The notes beneath the pieces were generated by a model. That model did not search any database. It saw only the letters and a program-made list of their open reading frames with translations, and was not told where the DNA came from. 64,000 nt of DNA, taken from contig NZ_FOVC01000003.1 of the NCBI RefSeq assembly GCF_900115045.1, forward strand, positions 62,001-126,000. The letters run 5' to 3'. Every line of letters starts with the position of its first letter. Within the stretch, counting starts at the first letter, position 1. Below are positions 8,739-16,641 of the stretch, in pieces. This stretch comes from Izhakiella capsodis (GTDB taxonomy: Bacteria; Pseudomonadota; Gammaproteobacteria; Enterobacterales; Enterobacteriaceae). A program made the position numbers and the translations under genes.

Positions 8739-10364
8739 TCAGGCGACGGTAAAACTCAGCATCATGCCGGTGTCTTCGTGCTCCAGCAAATGGCAGTGAG
8801 CCATATAAGGATGTTGGGCATCTGCTGGATGATCAAAACGCACCAGCACCTCACTACGTCCACCGTTGACATCAACAATATCTTTCCAGCCCTGACGATG
8901 CGCTGCCGGCGGCTTGCCGTTTTCAGACAGAATGCGAAACTGCGTACCGTGAATATGGAAGGGATGCCGCATCATGTCACCCTCACCGGAAATAACCCAT
9001 TTTTCATAGGTGCCCTGCGGCACGGCAAACGCCGTTTTGTGCATATTGAAGGCCTGGCCGTTAATTTTATTGCCCTGATGAAAATCGTAGGGTGGCTCTT
9101 TCGCTGGCATTCCGTTCATCGCACCGTGGCCGTGCTCATCCATCGGCTGAACCGCCATACTATCATGCGCCTGGTTAGCCCCCGGCATGCCGTCCATCTC
9201 GCCGTGCCCGTGGCTGTCCATTGTCATACCCGCCATAGCCTGCTGGCCATAGCGCGCCATCAGTGCCGCCATACCCTGCTGATCTAACTGCGGGTCCATT
9301 GATAGCTGTAGCAAACGCTGGTTTATCCCGCAAGGAACGACCACCGTCGGCAGCTTCACCAGGCTATCTGGCAGCGTGCCGCTGCTGAAAATGTGCAGAG
9401 GCTGAATGGTGACCAACGCCAGAGGTTTATCCCAGGGAGCCAGCGTCATCCCTGGCTGGGATACCGGCAGCGTTTCGATATCGAAGGTTTTACCATCACG
9501 GGCATCAATCAGCACCTCAAAGCGCTCACCGGGCAGCATTTGCAACGTTTCAACGCTGACCGGTTCGGCCAGCAGGCCACCATCGCTGGCGATAACATAT
9601 AACCGCCGATTATCTGATGTTCTCAGGTCTAAGGTGCGGGCGTTACTGCCGTTCAGTAGACGAAAGCGCAACCAGCCGCGTGGCACCGCCTGGTGGGGGT
9701 AAACCACGCCGTTAGTTAATGGCAGGTCGCCAAACCAGCCGATCGCCGCCGCCATTTCATCAAGCTGATAGTCAATCTGGCCCTGGCCATTCAGCCGCTT
9801 ATCCTGAATAATCAGCGGGATATCATCGACACCCCACTGCTGAGGCAAATTAACTTGCCCGCTGGCGTTATCATTAATCATAAGCAGACCGGCCAGCCCC
9901 TGCGCCACCTGGTAGCCAGTGCGGCCGTGCAGATGAGGATGAAACCAGCAGGTGGCCGCCGGCTGATCCGGCGTAAACTGGACTTTCACCTGCTGGCCAG
10001 GAGCCAGCGGTGAATGAGGTCCGCCGTCGGCACTACCGGGGATCAGTAGCCCATGCCAGTGAACCGTGGTGACCTCTGGCAAGGCGTTGAGCAGATTTAT
10101 CGTAACCGGTGTACCGCGTTGCAGCTGGATGGCCGGACCCAGCAGGCTCCCATTGTAGCCCCAGCTGGATGCGGACGTTCCTCGCCAGCGGCTGACACCG
10201 GTCTGTGCTACCAAGGTTAACTGACCGTTGGCATCCGGTTTGAGCAGATCCGGCACGGGCAAAGATATACGCGGTTGCGCGGCCGCCGACGCACTGCGCC
10301 AGCAGGGAAAACCACAGGTAAGGCCCAACGCGGCGCTGTATCGCAGGAAATCACGTCTTTGCAT
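8739..10364 (-). CDS. cueO: Multicopper oxidase CueO (cuprous oxidase)
   Basis: CueO oxidises Cu(I) to the less toxic Cu(II) in the periplasm. The N-terminus MQRRDFLRYSAALG carries a Tat twin-arginine signal. Copper ligands are in HWHGLL, HPHLHG, HPFHIHG and the C-terminal HCHLLEHEDTGMM, covering the type 1 and trinuclear sites. A Met/His-rich insert (about residues 370-425, with repeats of the MDxHGHGxMxGMP type) is the substrate-copper-binding region of CueO. At 541 residues it is slightly longer than E. coli CueO (516). A MerR-family type promoter with a 19-bp spacer lies upstream, fitting CueR control. Confidence 0.96.
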   Translation of the reverse strand: MQRRDFLRYSAALGLTCGFPCWRSASAAAQPRISLPVPDLLKPDANGQLTLVAQTGVSRWRGTSASSWGYNGSLLGPAIQLQRGTPVTINLLNALPEVTTVHWHGLLIPGSADGGPHSPLAPGQQVKVQFTPDQPAATCWFHPHLHGRTGYQVAQGLAGLLMINDNASGQVNLPQQWGVDDIPLIIQDKRLNGQGQIDYQLDEMAAAIGWFGDLPLTNGVVYPHQAVPRGWLRFRLLNGSNARTLDLRTSDNRRLYVIASDGGLLAEPVSVETLQMLPGERFEVLIDARDGKTFDIETLPVSQPGMTLAPWDKPLALVTIQPLHIFSSGTLPDSLVKLPTVVVPCGINQRLLQLSMDPQLDQQGMAALMARYGQQAMAGMTMDSHGHGEMDGMPGANQAHDSMAVQPMDEHGHGAMNGMPAKEPPYDFHQGNKINGQAFNMHKTAFAVPQGTYEKWVISGEGDMMRHPFHIHGTQFRILSENGKPPAAHRQGWKDIVDVNGGRSEVLVRFDHPADAQHPYMAHCHLLEHEDTGMMLSFTVA

Positions 10365-10396
10365 GCAAAAACTCCTTCAGTAGCCATGAAAACCAC

Positions 10397-10427
10397 AGCC
10401 TAACCCTTGCCCCTGGCGGAAGGTCAA
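10397..10427 (-). promoter_or_regulatory. CueR-type copper-responsive promoter of cueO
   Basis: Read on the minus strand, a -35 TTGACC (10422-10427) and a -10 TAGGCT (10397-10402) are separated by 19 bases, the long spacing typical of MerR-family promoters. The spacer holds a dyad of CCTTCC and GCAAGGG, as in the E. coli copA/cueO CueR boxes. It lies about 35 bases upstream of cueO. Binding by CueR is inferred from the pattern. Confidence 0.75.
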
Positions 10428-10527
10428 TCATTTTGGCAACAAAATACTATCAACAATATAATATTTGTCTCATTAAAGGTCTTTATCTGTGCTAACGTCA
10501 ACGCAGGTTGAACAGAAGAGAATTGTA

Positions 10528-10875
10528 ATGAAGCAATGTATTCAGGCGGTGTTGCTGCTGGTAATGCTGGGATTTTCCGCTAGCAGCTTCGCGCTAAACG
10601 AGTCAGAGGCAGAAGATATGGCTGACCTTACCGCTGTTTTCGTCTATCTGAAAAATGATTGTGGTTATCAGAATTTGCCGGACGCCCAGATACGGCGCGC
10701 GCTAGTGTTTTTTGCCCAGCAGAACCGCTGGGATCTCAGCAACTATAATAGCTTCAATATGAGAGCGATGGACGAATACAGCTATCGTGACTTAAGCGGC
10801 ATCGCGATTCCTAATGAGACGAAATGTAAAAAGCTGGCCCAGGAGTCCCTCGGCCTGCTCGCCTACGTGAAGTGA
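10528..10875 (+). CDS. yacC: YacC family secreted protein (PulS/OutS-like)
   Basis: A 115-residue protein with an N-terminal signal peptide (MKQCIQAVLLLVMLGFSAS, cleavage likely after the Ala in SSFA), followed by a small domain beginning LNESEAEDMADL. It closely matches E. coli YacC, whose domain resembles the PulS/OutS pilotins of type II secretion, though it lacks the lipobox cysteine. Its function is unknown. The ATG at 10528 follows AGAAGAG; the earlier in-frame GTG at 10489 would bury the signal peptide. It is divergent from cueO and followed by speE. Confidence 0.9.
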   Translation: MKQCIQAVLLLVMLGFSASSFALNESEAEDMADLTAVFVYLKNDCGYQNLPDAQIRRALVFFAQQNRWDLSNYNSFNMRAMDEYSYRDLSGIAIPNETKCKKLAQESLGLLAYVK

Positions 10876-10895
10876 TCTTTTTTCTTTTCTTTGTT

Positions 10896-10930
10896 GCTAA
10901 CTTGACCGTGCAACCACGGTCATAGTTAGC
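10896..10930. other. Long hairpin between yacC and speE
   Basis: GCTAACT-TGACCGTG (10896-10910) pairs with CACGGTCATAGTTAGC (10915-10930), a 15-bp stem with one bulged base and a CAAC loop. It starts 20 bases after yacC and ends 49 bases before speE. There is no T-run on its 3' side for either strand; a T-rich stretch lies just 5' on the + strand. It could end yacC transcripts, act in the speE leader, or be a protein-binding site. Confidence 0.55.
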
Positions 10931-10979
10931 TATCATATCGCGCCATTTTTGTGGCGGTGAAGATGAGGAGAACCACGCT

Positions 10980-11837
10980 ATGACTCGTAAAGAGACCTGG
11001 CTCGAAACGCTTCATGACGGTTTCGGGCAATACTTCAGCGTTGATAAAGTGCTTTACCACCATCAGACCGACCATCAGGATCTGATTATCTTTGAAAACG
11101 TCTCCCTTGGGCGGGTTATGGCGCTGGACGGCGTGGTGCAGACCACCGAACGTGATGAGTTTATCTATCATGAAATGCTGACCAACGTGCCACTGCTGGC
11201 GCACGGAAATGCAAAGCGGGTGCTGATAATCGGCGGCGGCGACGGTGCCATGCTGCGCGAGGTAACGCGCCATAAAAACGTTGAGCAGATAACCATGGTC
11301 GAGATTGACGCCACGGTGGTCGATTTTTGTCGTCAGTATCTGCCTAATCACAGCGCAGGGGCCTACGATGATCCGCGATTTAAGCTGATGATTGATGATG
11401 GCGTCAATTTTGTGAACCAGTGTCAGGAGAAATTTGACGTTATCATCTCCGACTGTACCGATCCTATCGGTCCTGGTGAAAGTCTGTTTACGTCCGATTT
11501 CTATCAGGGATGCTATAACTCGCTCAACGAAGGCGGTATATTTGTTGCCCAGAATGGCGTCTGCTTCCTGCAACAGGATGAGGCGGTTAATAGCCATCGT
11601 AAATTGAGCCACTATTTCAAGGATGTCAGTTTTTATCAGGCAGCCATCCCCACCTATTACGGCGGGATTATGACTTTTGCCTGGGCGAGCAATAATCCGG
11701 CACTGCGCCAGTTAGACGTCGGGACGATCCAGGCCCGCTTTGATGCTGCTGGTTTGAACTGCCGTTATTACAATCCGGCAATTCATACAGGAAGCTTTGC
11801 TTTGCCACAATATCTGTTGGATGCGCTGCGCAGCTGA
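10980..11837 (+). CDS. speE: Spermidine synthase
   Basis: SpeE transfers an aminopropyl group from decarboxylated S-adenosylmethionine to putrescine, giving spermidine. The 285-residue protein has the nucleotide-binding IIGGGDGAMLREV motif and the catalytic region ISDCTDPIGPGE characteristic of aminopropyltransferases. GATGAGGAGAACC precedes the ATG. speD, which makes its aminopropyl donor, follows after 26 bases on the same strand, so the two form the conserved speED operon. Confidence 0.98.
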   Translation: MTRKETWLETLHDGFGQYFSVDKVLYHHQTDHQDLIIFENVSLGRVMALDGVVQTTERDEFIYHEMLTNVPLLAHGNAKRVLIIGGGDGAMLREVTRHKNVEQITMVEIDATVVDFCRQYLPNHSAGAYDDPRFKLMIDDGVNFVNQCQEKFDVIISDCTDPIGPGESLFTSDFYQGCYNSLNEGGIFVAQNGVCFLQQDEAVNSHRKLSHYFKDVSFYQAAIPTYYGGIMTFAWASNNPALRQLDVGTIQARFDAAGLNCRYYNPAIHTGSFALPQYLLDALRS

Positions 11838-11863
11838 GCAGCCATTTAAAGGGGTGAACGAAA

Positions 11864-12673
11864 TTGCAAAAGCTGAAACTACATGGCTTCAATAATCTGA
11901 CCAAAAGCCTGAGTTTTTGTATCTATGACATCTGCTACGCTAATACCGAAGCGGAGCGTGACGGCTATATCGCGTATATTGATGAGCAATATAATGCCAA
12001 CCGACTGACCGAAATCCTGAGTGAAACCTGCTCAATCATCGGCGCCAATATTCTTAATATTGCCCGCCAGGATTACGAACCGCAGGGTGCCAGCGTGACG
12101 ATTCTGGTCAGTGAGGAGCCGGTTGATCCGCGCGATATTGATAGATCGGAAAACCCCGGCCCGCTACCTAATGCGGTCGTCGCGCATCTCGATAAAAGTC
12201 ATATTTGCGTTCATACCTATCCTGAAAGCCATCCGGAAGGGGGGCTTTGCACCTTTCGCGCGGACATCGAAGTCTCGACATGCGGCGTGATCTCACCGCT
12301 GAAGGCGCTGAATTATCTTATCCATCAACTTGAATCCGATATCGTTACCATCGACTATCGCGTACGTGGCTTTACCCGTGATGTGAATGGCGTGAAACAC
12401 TTTATCGATCACGCAATCAACTCGATTCAGAACTTCATGGCGGAAGACATGAAATCGATGTATGACATGGTTGACGTGAACGTTTATCAGGAAAACATCT
12501 TTCATACCAAGATGCTGCTGAAAGAGTTCGATCTTAAGCACTATCTGTTTCACACCAGGCCAGAAGATCTTTCGCCGCAGGAGCATAAACGCATTACTGA
12601 CCTGCTGTGGAAAGAGATGCGCGAGATTTATTACGGCCGTAATATCCCGACAATTGGGTTAAAAACGCTGTAA
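11864..12673 (+). CDS. speD: S-adenosylmethionine decarboxylase proenzyme
   Basis: SpeD decarboxylates S-adenosylmethionine to supply spermidine synthase. It belongs to the long bacterial form, here 269 residues. Self-cleavage at Lys111-Ser112 (in HLDKSHICVHTYPES) makes the pyruvoyl cofactor; both residues are present. The start is a TTG at 11864 downstream of AAAGGGGTGA, giving MQKLKLHGFNNL, which aligns with the E. coli N-terminus. A strong terminator follows within 20 bases. It is co-transcribed with speE. Confidence 0.97.
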   Translation: MQKLKLHGFNNLTKSLSFCIYDICYANTEAERDGYIAYIDEQYNANRLTEILSETCSIIGANILNIARQDYEPQGASVTILVSEEPVDPRDIDRSENPGPLPNAVVAHLDKSHICVHTYPESHPEGGLCTFRADIEVSTCGVISPLKALNYLIHQLESDIVTIDYRVRGFTRDVNGVKHFIDHAINSIQNFMAEDMKSMYDMVDVNVYQENIFHTKMLLKEFDLKHYLFHTRPEDLSPQEHKRITDLLWKEMREIYYGRNIPTIGLKTL

Positions 12674-12688
12674 TTGATTAATGTTAAC

Positions 12689-12713
12689 AGCGACCGCTCA
12701 GCGGTCGCTTTTG
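12689..12713 (+). terminator. Intrinsic terminator of speED
   Basis: AGCGACCGC (12689-12697) and GCGGTCGCT (12701-12709) form a perfect 9-bp stem with a TCA loop, followed by TTTGG. It lies 16 bases after speD. Confidence 0.88.
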
Positions 12714-12747
12714 GTTTCGCCCTTCCCCCAAGCATTAGAAAAAAACC

Positions 12748-13125
12748 CTACTGGCGACCCCCGCCATACTGAACGACAAATTCACGCCAGGCCGTAATCA
12801 CCCGCAGAAAATCCTCTACACCGCAAAACGCCAGGCTCTCTTCGTCGTAATAGTGCATTCCCTCTTCCAGCTGATCGCCGTCGAAATTGAGCTGGTTGGC
12901 GCGAATGATCACCTCCTGGTCGTCCATCCACAGCGTGTACTCATGGCCAACACGCTGCCACTGACGCTCGCTGCCCTTGAGGCTGGCGGCGGCCTGCTCA
13001 ATCTCGGCAAGCAGCGCCAGATCCTGTTTTACTTCTTCATTAAACCAGTGGCCCACCGCTTCATGGCCCATCGACATACGCATTTTTAGCTGGCCGGTAA
13101 CATCGCGTAATAGCTCATATTCCAT
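12748..13125 (-). CDS. yacL: UPF0231 family protein YacL
   Basis: A 125-residue acidic protein closely matching E. coli YacL, including the N-terminal block RMSMGHEAVGHWFNEEV and the central ANQLNFDGDQLEEGMHYYDEES. No catalytic motif or known function is recognised. It is convergent with speD. In E. coli acnB follows directly; here the type I-F CRISPR-Cas locus is inserted between the two, beginning about 150 bases beyond the yacL start. Confidence 0.94.
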   Translation of the reverse strand: MEYELLRDVTGQLKMRMSMGHEAVGHWFNEEVKQDLALLAEIEQAAASLKGSERQWQRVGHEYTLWMDDQEVIIRANQLNFDGDQLEEGMHYYDEESLAFCGVEDFLRVITAWREFVVQYGGGRQ

Positions 13126-13272
13126 AGCGCTGCCCTCTGACGATTGGTACGACTAACGCTCCACAGTAAGCGTTATCGTTGACAGGGGCATTATCGCAGC
13201 CGGGCCGCTGAAAAACAGCTGTCTTGCAAAAATTTGCGTGTGCACAGTCGGATGTTAACTCAATTTATTTCC

Positions 13273-13840
13273 TATCTGAGCTGCCAGTGCGGCAGTGCAC
13301 TTAACGCCTTTGCGGCGAACGGCTCTCAAACGTTTCTAAGCTGCCTGTACGGCAGTGCACGCTCGGCGGTTCTCAGGCGTATCCTCAACTTCTTTCTAAG
13401 CTGCCTGTACGGCAGTGCACCTGAAGACGTTTTGCACTGACCGGGGCTGCAATTTCTAAGCTGCCTGTACGGCAGTGCACGGATCGTCTGCCGGACGGCG
13501 ACAACACTCGCATTTCTAAGCTGCCTGTACGGCAGTGCACATAGCAGTGGCCGGTCGATCTGGTATCCAGTCTTTCTAAGCTGCCTGTACGGCAGTGCAC
13601 GCGATTTCAGCGTGAATTTTTTCAAGCTCTGCTTTCTAAGCTGCCTGTACGGCAGTGCACATGATGGAAGCGACTGAGCGCAACGCGGAGCTTTTCTAAG
13701 CTGCCTGTACGGCAGTGCACTATTTTCCGGGAACAGATAATGGGCCGTTTAATTTCTAAGCTGCCTGTACGGCAGTGCACAAAATAAAGCGGTAAGTGTC
13801 GTCGTCGAGTTCTTTCTAAGCTGCCTGTACGGCAGTGCAC
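13273..13840 (-). CRISPR. CRISPR array 1, type I-F, 10 repeats and 9 spacers
   Basis: Ten 28-bp repeats at an exact 60-bp period, so all nine spacers are 32 bp. Read on the minus strand the repeat begins GTGCACTGCCG and ends CAGCTTAGAAA, with the inverted CTGCC/GGCAG stem cut by Csy4. The repeat at 13273-13300 has four mismatches and is the degenerate leader-distal end; the other nine are identical. The leader lies on the right (13841 onward), so transcription and spacer age run right to left. The array lies downstream of the cas operon on the same strand. Confidence 0.99.
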
Positions 13841-13969
13841 AAGAGCGATTACCCGCTAACCCATTATCCTATCAGGCTTATTTGCCTGCTCGCGGCGAAA
13901 ACCCTTTTTTCCGGGCGCTGAATGCCCTCTTTATAAATCAAGGCGTTACTACAGGCGTATAAAAAAGGG
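13841..13969 (-). promoter_or_regulatory. Leader of CRISPR array 1 with IHF site
   Basis: Measured from the last repeat base (13840), this leader has ACCCTTTTTT at +61 (13901-13910), a perfect IHF consensus AATCAAGGCGTTA at +96 (13936-13948), and the inverted copy AAAAAAGGG at +121 (13961-13969). The same three elements occur at the same offsets beside arrays 2 and 3. In type I systems IHF bends the leader for spacer integration; the function here is inferred. Confidence 0.85.
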
Positions 13970-14071
13970 GTGTGGTGATAATTAGCCTTTGTGCGGCGTT
14001 ACCCCACCGAGGCGCTGCGGCAGTGCCGACCAGTTTTACGGCAGCAACCATGCGTTTATTGATAACCGGAG

Positions 14072-14113
14072 AAAACCGTCCCGGGAGAACAGACGTCTCG
14101 GCGGAACGGTTTT
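14072..14113 (-). terminator. Hairpin after cas6f, possible cas operon terminator
   Basis: AAAACCGT (14072-14079) is inverted at ACGGTTTT (14106-14113), enclosing a second, imperfect dyad (CCGGGAGA with TCTCGG). It begins six bases after the cas6f stop on the minus strand. The T-run is only four bases, so terminator strength is uncertain. Confidence 0.5.
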
Positions 14114-14119
14114 TCGACG

Positions 14120-14674
14120 TTAAAACCAGGGAACAGTGGCCTGCTGGCTCAGCCCATAGCTATTGAACCGGCCCGCCACCGGGTACTCAGCCAGCTCGCC
14201 GTGCTGAATAAAAAGCCGGAAGTATTGTCCGCCAGAGCGGCTTTTGATACTCAGATAAGGCAGCTGGCACTGCTGAGCGCTTACGGCATTCAGTCGCTCT
14301 TCCGCTTGCTCTTGCGTGAGCCAGCCTTTTCGCACCGAGCGACGATACAAACGCGCCGGATTGCTTTTAACCTGCACACGGTTCACCGTGCGCCACTGAG
14401 CGCCAGCCGGAACAGGCAGGATGCCGGAATCCTGGCAGTAATCGTTCAATCCGTTTCGCCAGCCACTTTTTTCAAGCTGTTGCAGTGCAGAGTGAGCGCC
14501 ATGTACACGCAGTAGGTTGCCCGGCTTTATATCATGCAGAGGAAAACTCACGCCGATATTTTCTGATCCGTGACTGACCAGTGCCAGATGCAGCCGGGTA
14601 AACAGCGTAGCCATTAAGGTCTCTTCACTCAGTTCTGCATAGGCCAGCAGCGTTACATCAATATAGTGATCCAT
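14120..14674 (-). CDS. cas6f: CRISPR pre-crRNA endonuclease Cas6f/Csy4
   Basis: Csy4 cuts pre-crRNA at the base of the repeat hairpin and stays bound to the crRNA 3' end in the surveillance complex. The chosen ATG at 14674 lies just after GAGGAAACC; upstream codons would overlap cas7f. The 184-residue protein has the general base His29 (in TRLHLAL), matching the Pseudomonas position. It also has an arginine-rich helix (R108, R111, R112, R115) and serines in SIKSRSGG near the expected catalytic serine. It is the last gene of the cas operon, 10 bases after cas7f. Confidence 0.95.
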   Translation of the reverse strand: MDHYIDVTLLAYAELSEETLMATLFTRLHLALVSHGSENIGVSFPLHDIKPGNLLRVHGAHSALQQLEKSGWRNGLNDYCQDSGILPVPAGAQWRTVNRVQVKSNPARLYRRSVRKGWLTQEQAEERLNAVSAQQCQLPYLSIKSRSGGQYFRLFIQHGELAEYPVAGRFNSYGLSQQATVPWF

Positions 14675-14684
14675 CGCGGTTTCC

Positions 14685-15683
14685 TCATTCCGCCTTTTCA
14701 CCAAAGACACCACCACGGATCAGCACCGCCATAACATAATGCTGCTGTTCCACCTCTGGCTTATTTCCTTTAATTACCCAGTTATCGAGCAGGGTATAAA
14801 AATCCCGTTTTTCTTTCGGCTGACGGCAGGCCACGCCGCGACTGGTCACCGAGCCATAAGGTTCGACAGCAATGGGGCCCAGTTCATCAACGCGCGGATG
14901 CCAGCTATCAATCGTCCGCAATGCGTTGCCAATTTTCTGTGAATGAATGCCTGCAATGTTATTTATCTGGTAAAGCACCCGGCTTTTATTGCTATTGGTG
15001 TCGAGCACCAGCTCCTGAGAGGGAAACACCTCCTGCCCCTCCCCTAAACGTATCCGGGCGTCGACGTCAAGCAACACAAAGCGATCGCCGCTCAATCCTT
15101 TAGCGATTTCATTGGCCAGAGGGGTAAGCGCATCATTTTTCGGAAAATCGCGTAATGAATAATCATGGGCGTTAAATAGCCAGCTTTTTTCGCCAGAGGT
15201 GACGTTAATCTGGATATGCTCTGCGCCAACCCGGTTGCGCCACAGGAAGCGGCCATTTGCCAGATTAGCCGCATAACGTCGGGAGAGTTCATCAAAGCCG
15301 TGCTCGCTAATATAACCGTCGATAACGGCGCCCAGTGCCTGTTGATAAGCCACATCATTACAGACGGAAGGTGCTGATAAGTTTCCTAAAACGCGTAGCG
15401 TAAACGCCACTTTCAGGGTATCGGTACCCGCAGATAACGCCGCGCTATCCACGCGCTGTAAGTTCGCTTTCTGGATATCCGCATCCATCTTCGCCGGATC
15501 GGTCGTCGTTGGGTTTTTCAGACGGTTAGAGATGGTTCCGCGCACCGCCTTTTGCTGGACAGGAACAGGCTGCCAGTTATTTTCCTGCCATCTTCCGGCG
15601 TAAAGAAACGCATCCGATACGGCCAGTTTACGTTCAAATGCCAGTACAGAAGCGGTTTTGATTGCTGAAGTTGACTTTGCCAT
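14685..15683 (-). CDS. cas7f: Type I-F Csy complex backbone subunit Cas7f/Csy3
   Basis: Csy3 forms the six-subunit backbone that coats the crRNA spacer and displaces the target strand. I chose the ATG at 15683 (MAKSTSAIKTASVLAFERKL), which has an AAGGGACAACC ribosome site. The longer frame to 15788 would overlap cas5f by over 90 bases. The 332 residues match family length. Conserved segments include VRGTISNRLK near residue 50 and the region around QINNIAGIHSQKIGNALRTID. It lies 13 bases after cas5f and is co-transcribed. Confidence 0.95.
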   Translation of the reverse strand: MAKSTSAIKTASVLAFERKLAVSDAFLYAGRWQENNWQPVPVQQKAVRGTISNRLKNPTTTDPAKMDADIQKANLQRVDSAALSAGTDTLKVAFTLRVLGNLSAPSVCNDVAYQQALGAVIDGYISEHGFDELSRRYAANLANGRFLWRNRVGAEHIQINVTSGEKSWLFNAHDYSLRDFPKNDALTPLANEIAKGLSGDRFVLLDVDARIRLGEGQEVFPSQELVLDTNSNKSRVLYQINNIAGIHSQKIGNALRTIDSWHPRVDELGPIAVEPYGSVTSRGVACRQPKEKRDFYTLLDNWVIKGNKPEVEQQHYVMAVLIRGGVFGEKAE

Positions 15684-15696
15684 GTGGTTGTCCCTT

Positions 15697-16641
15697 TTAA
15701 CCTTGTCGTAAGGAAGTGTGCGCCACAACATCTGATTCGCTACGGCAGTAATAACCCTTTTCAGAAGTCTGATAACGCCAGATAACACTGTTTAACTCGT
15801 TGATCCGCTGGACGCCGCACCATTCGCCAACGCCGTACACCGCCTCGGTGAAAGCGAACGGAGTCTCTGCGTCACGCGCATTTAACACCTGACCAGGTGG
15901 ATAAAGCGGAGAAATACGCTGATAACCCACCAACAGCGGCACCAGCCAGCCTGCGGCAGGCTTCGGCAAGTAGCGCCATTGGGCGGGCATATCCGCTGCT
16001 GACGCGTCGGCTTCCGGCGTCACGGCCTGCATTTTCAACGCAGAGAAATCAAGCCAGGCATCCAGCATCGTCACGTCTGGCTTTTCAGATCGTAATGCCC
16101 GGTAATGTTGCTCCAGCAGCGATGTGCGATCGCAAAGCACAAATCCCGGCAGCAAATGCCACAGCGCTGAGCGCAGCTCGGTTTCACTGGCCGGGAAATC
16201 GACCACGCTGATATCCAGCGTCTTATTAACGAGGGTACCACCGGCCAGCTTCATCCCCAGACACAGATTTGCCAGATGCTGTGCTAACGGCTTTCTGCCA
16301 TAGGTCCCCCCCTCAATTTCGCCCTCACACACCATCACCAGGGAGACGGTAAGATGCATCCGTCCCTCTTCATTAAATGCGGCGGTTTTACCCTCTTTGG
16401 TTAACGGGTTACGCGTCAGGGCGAACTGATACTCACGGCCTGAGGAGTACGCGTGGACCTGGTAATCATGGCAAACGACTGCACAGCCCCCCAGCGTCAA
16501 ACGCTGTGTCTGGCTTAGCTTTCGCGACAGGGCATGCGTAAAGCCAAGAAAATGGGTAATCGCCGGGAAACCCCAGGTCAATCCGGCGACCGCGTTCGCA
16601 TTTTCAATCTGTAGACGCGGTAAAATAATTAACGTACGCAT
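15697..16641 (-). CDS. cas5f: Type I-F Csy complex subunit Cas5f/Csy2
   Basis: Csy2 pairs with Csy1 to form the tail of the Csy complex, holding the crRNA 5' handle. The 314-residue protein begins MRTLIILPRLQIENANAVAG and contains the family stretch TWGFPAITHFLGFTHALSRK near the N-terminus, followed by a glycine-rich EGEIEGGTYGRKP segment. Its start overlaps the end of cas8f by 13 bases, implying translational coupling, and cas7f follows after 13 bases. Confidence 0.95.
   Translation of the reverse strand: MRTLIILPRLQIENANAVAGLTWGFPAITHFLGFTHALSRKLSQTQRLTLGGCAVVCHDYQVHAYSSGREYQFALTRNPLTKEGKTAAFNEEGRMHLTVSLVMVCEGEIEGGTYGRKPLAQHLANLCLGMKLAGGTLVNKTLDISVVDFPASETELRSALWHLLPGFVLCDRTSLLEQHYRALRSEKPDVTMLDAWLDFSALKMQAVTPEADASAADMPAQWRYLPKPAAGWLVPLLVGYQRISPLYPPGQVLNARDAETPFAFTEAVYGVGEWCGVQRINELNSVIWRYQTSEKGYYCRSESDVVAHTSLRQG

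Noticed and set aside
10926..11612. 228-codon minus-strand frame opposite speE
   Set aside because: Antisense to speE; no domain recognised.
13326..13840. Long frames in array 1 encoding repeated HCRTGSLE-type or ALPYRQLR-type peptides
   Set aside because: They arise because repeat plus spacer is 60 bases, a multiple of three, so the repeat stays in frame; they are not genes. The same holds for frames in arrays 2 and 3.
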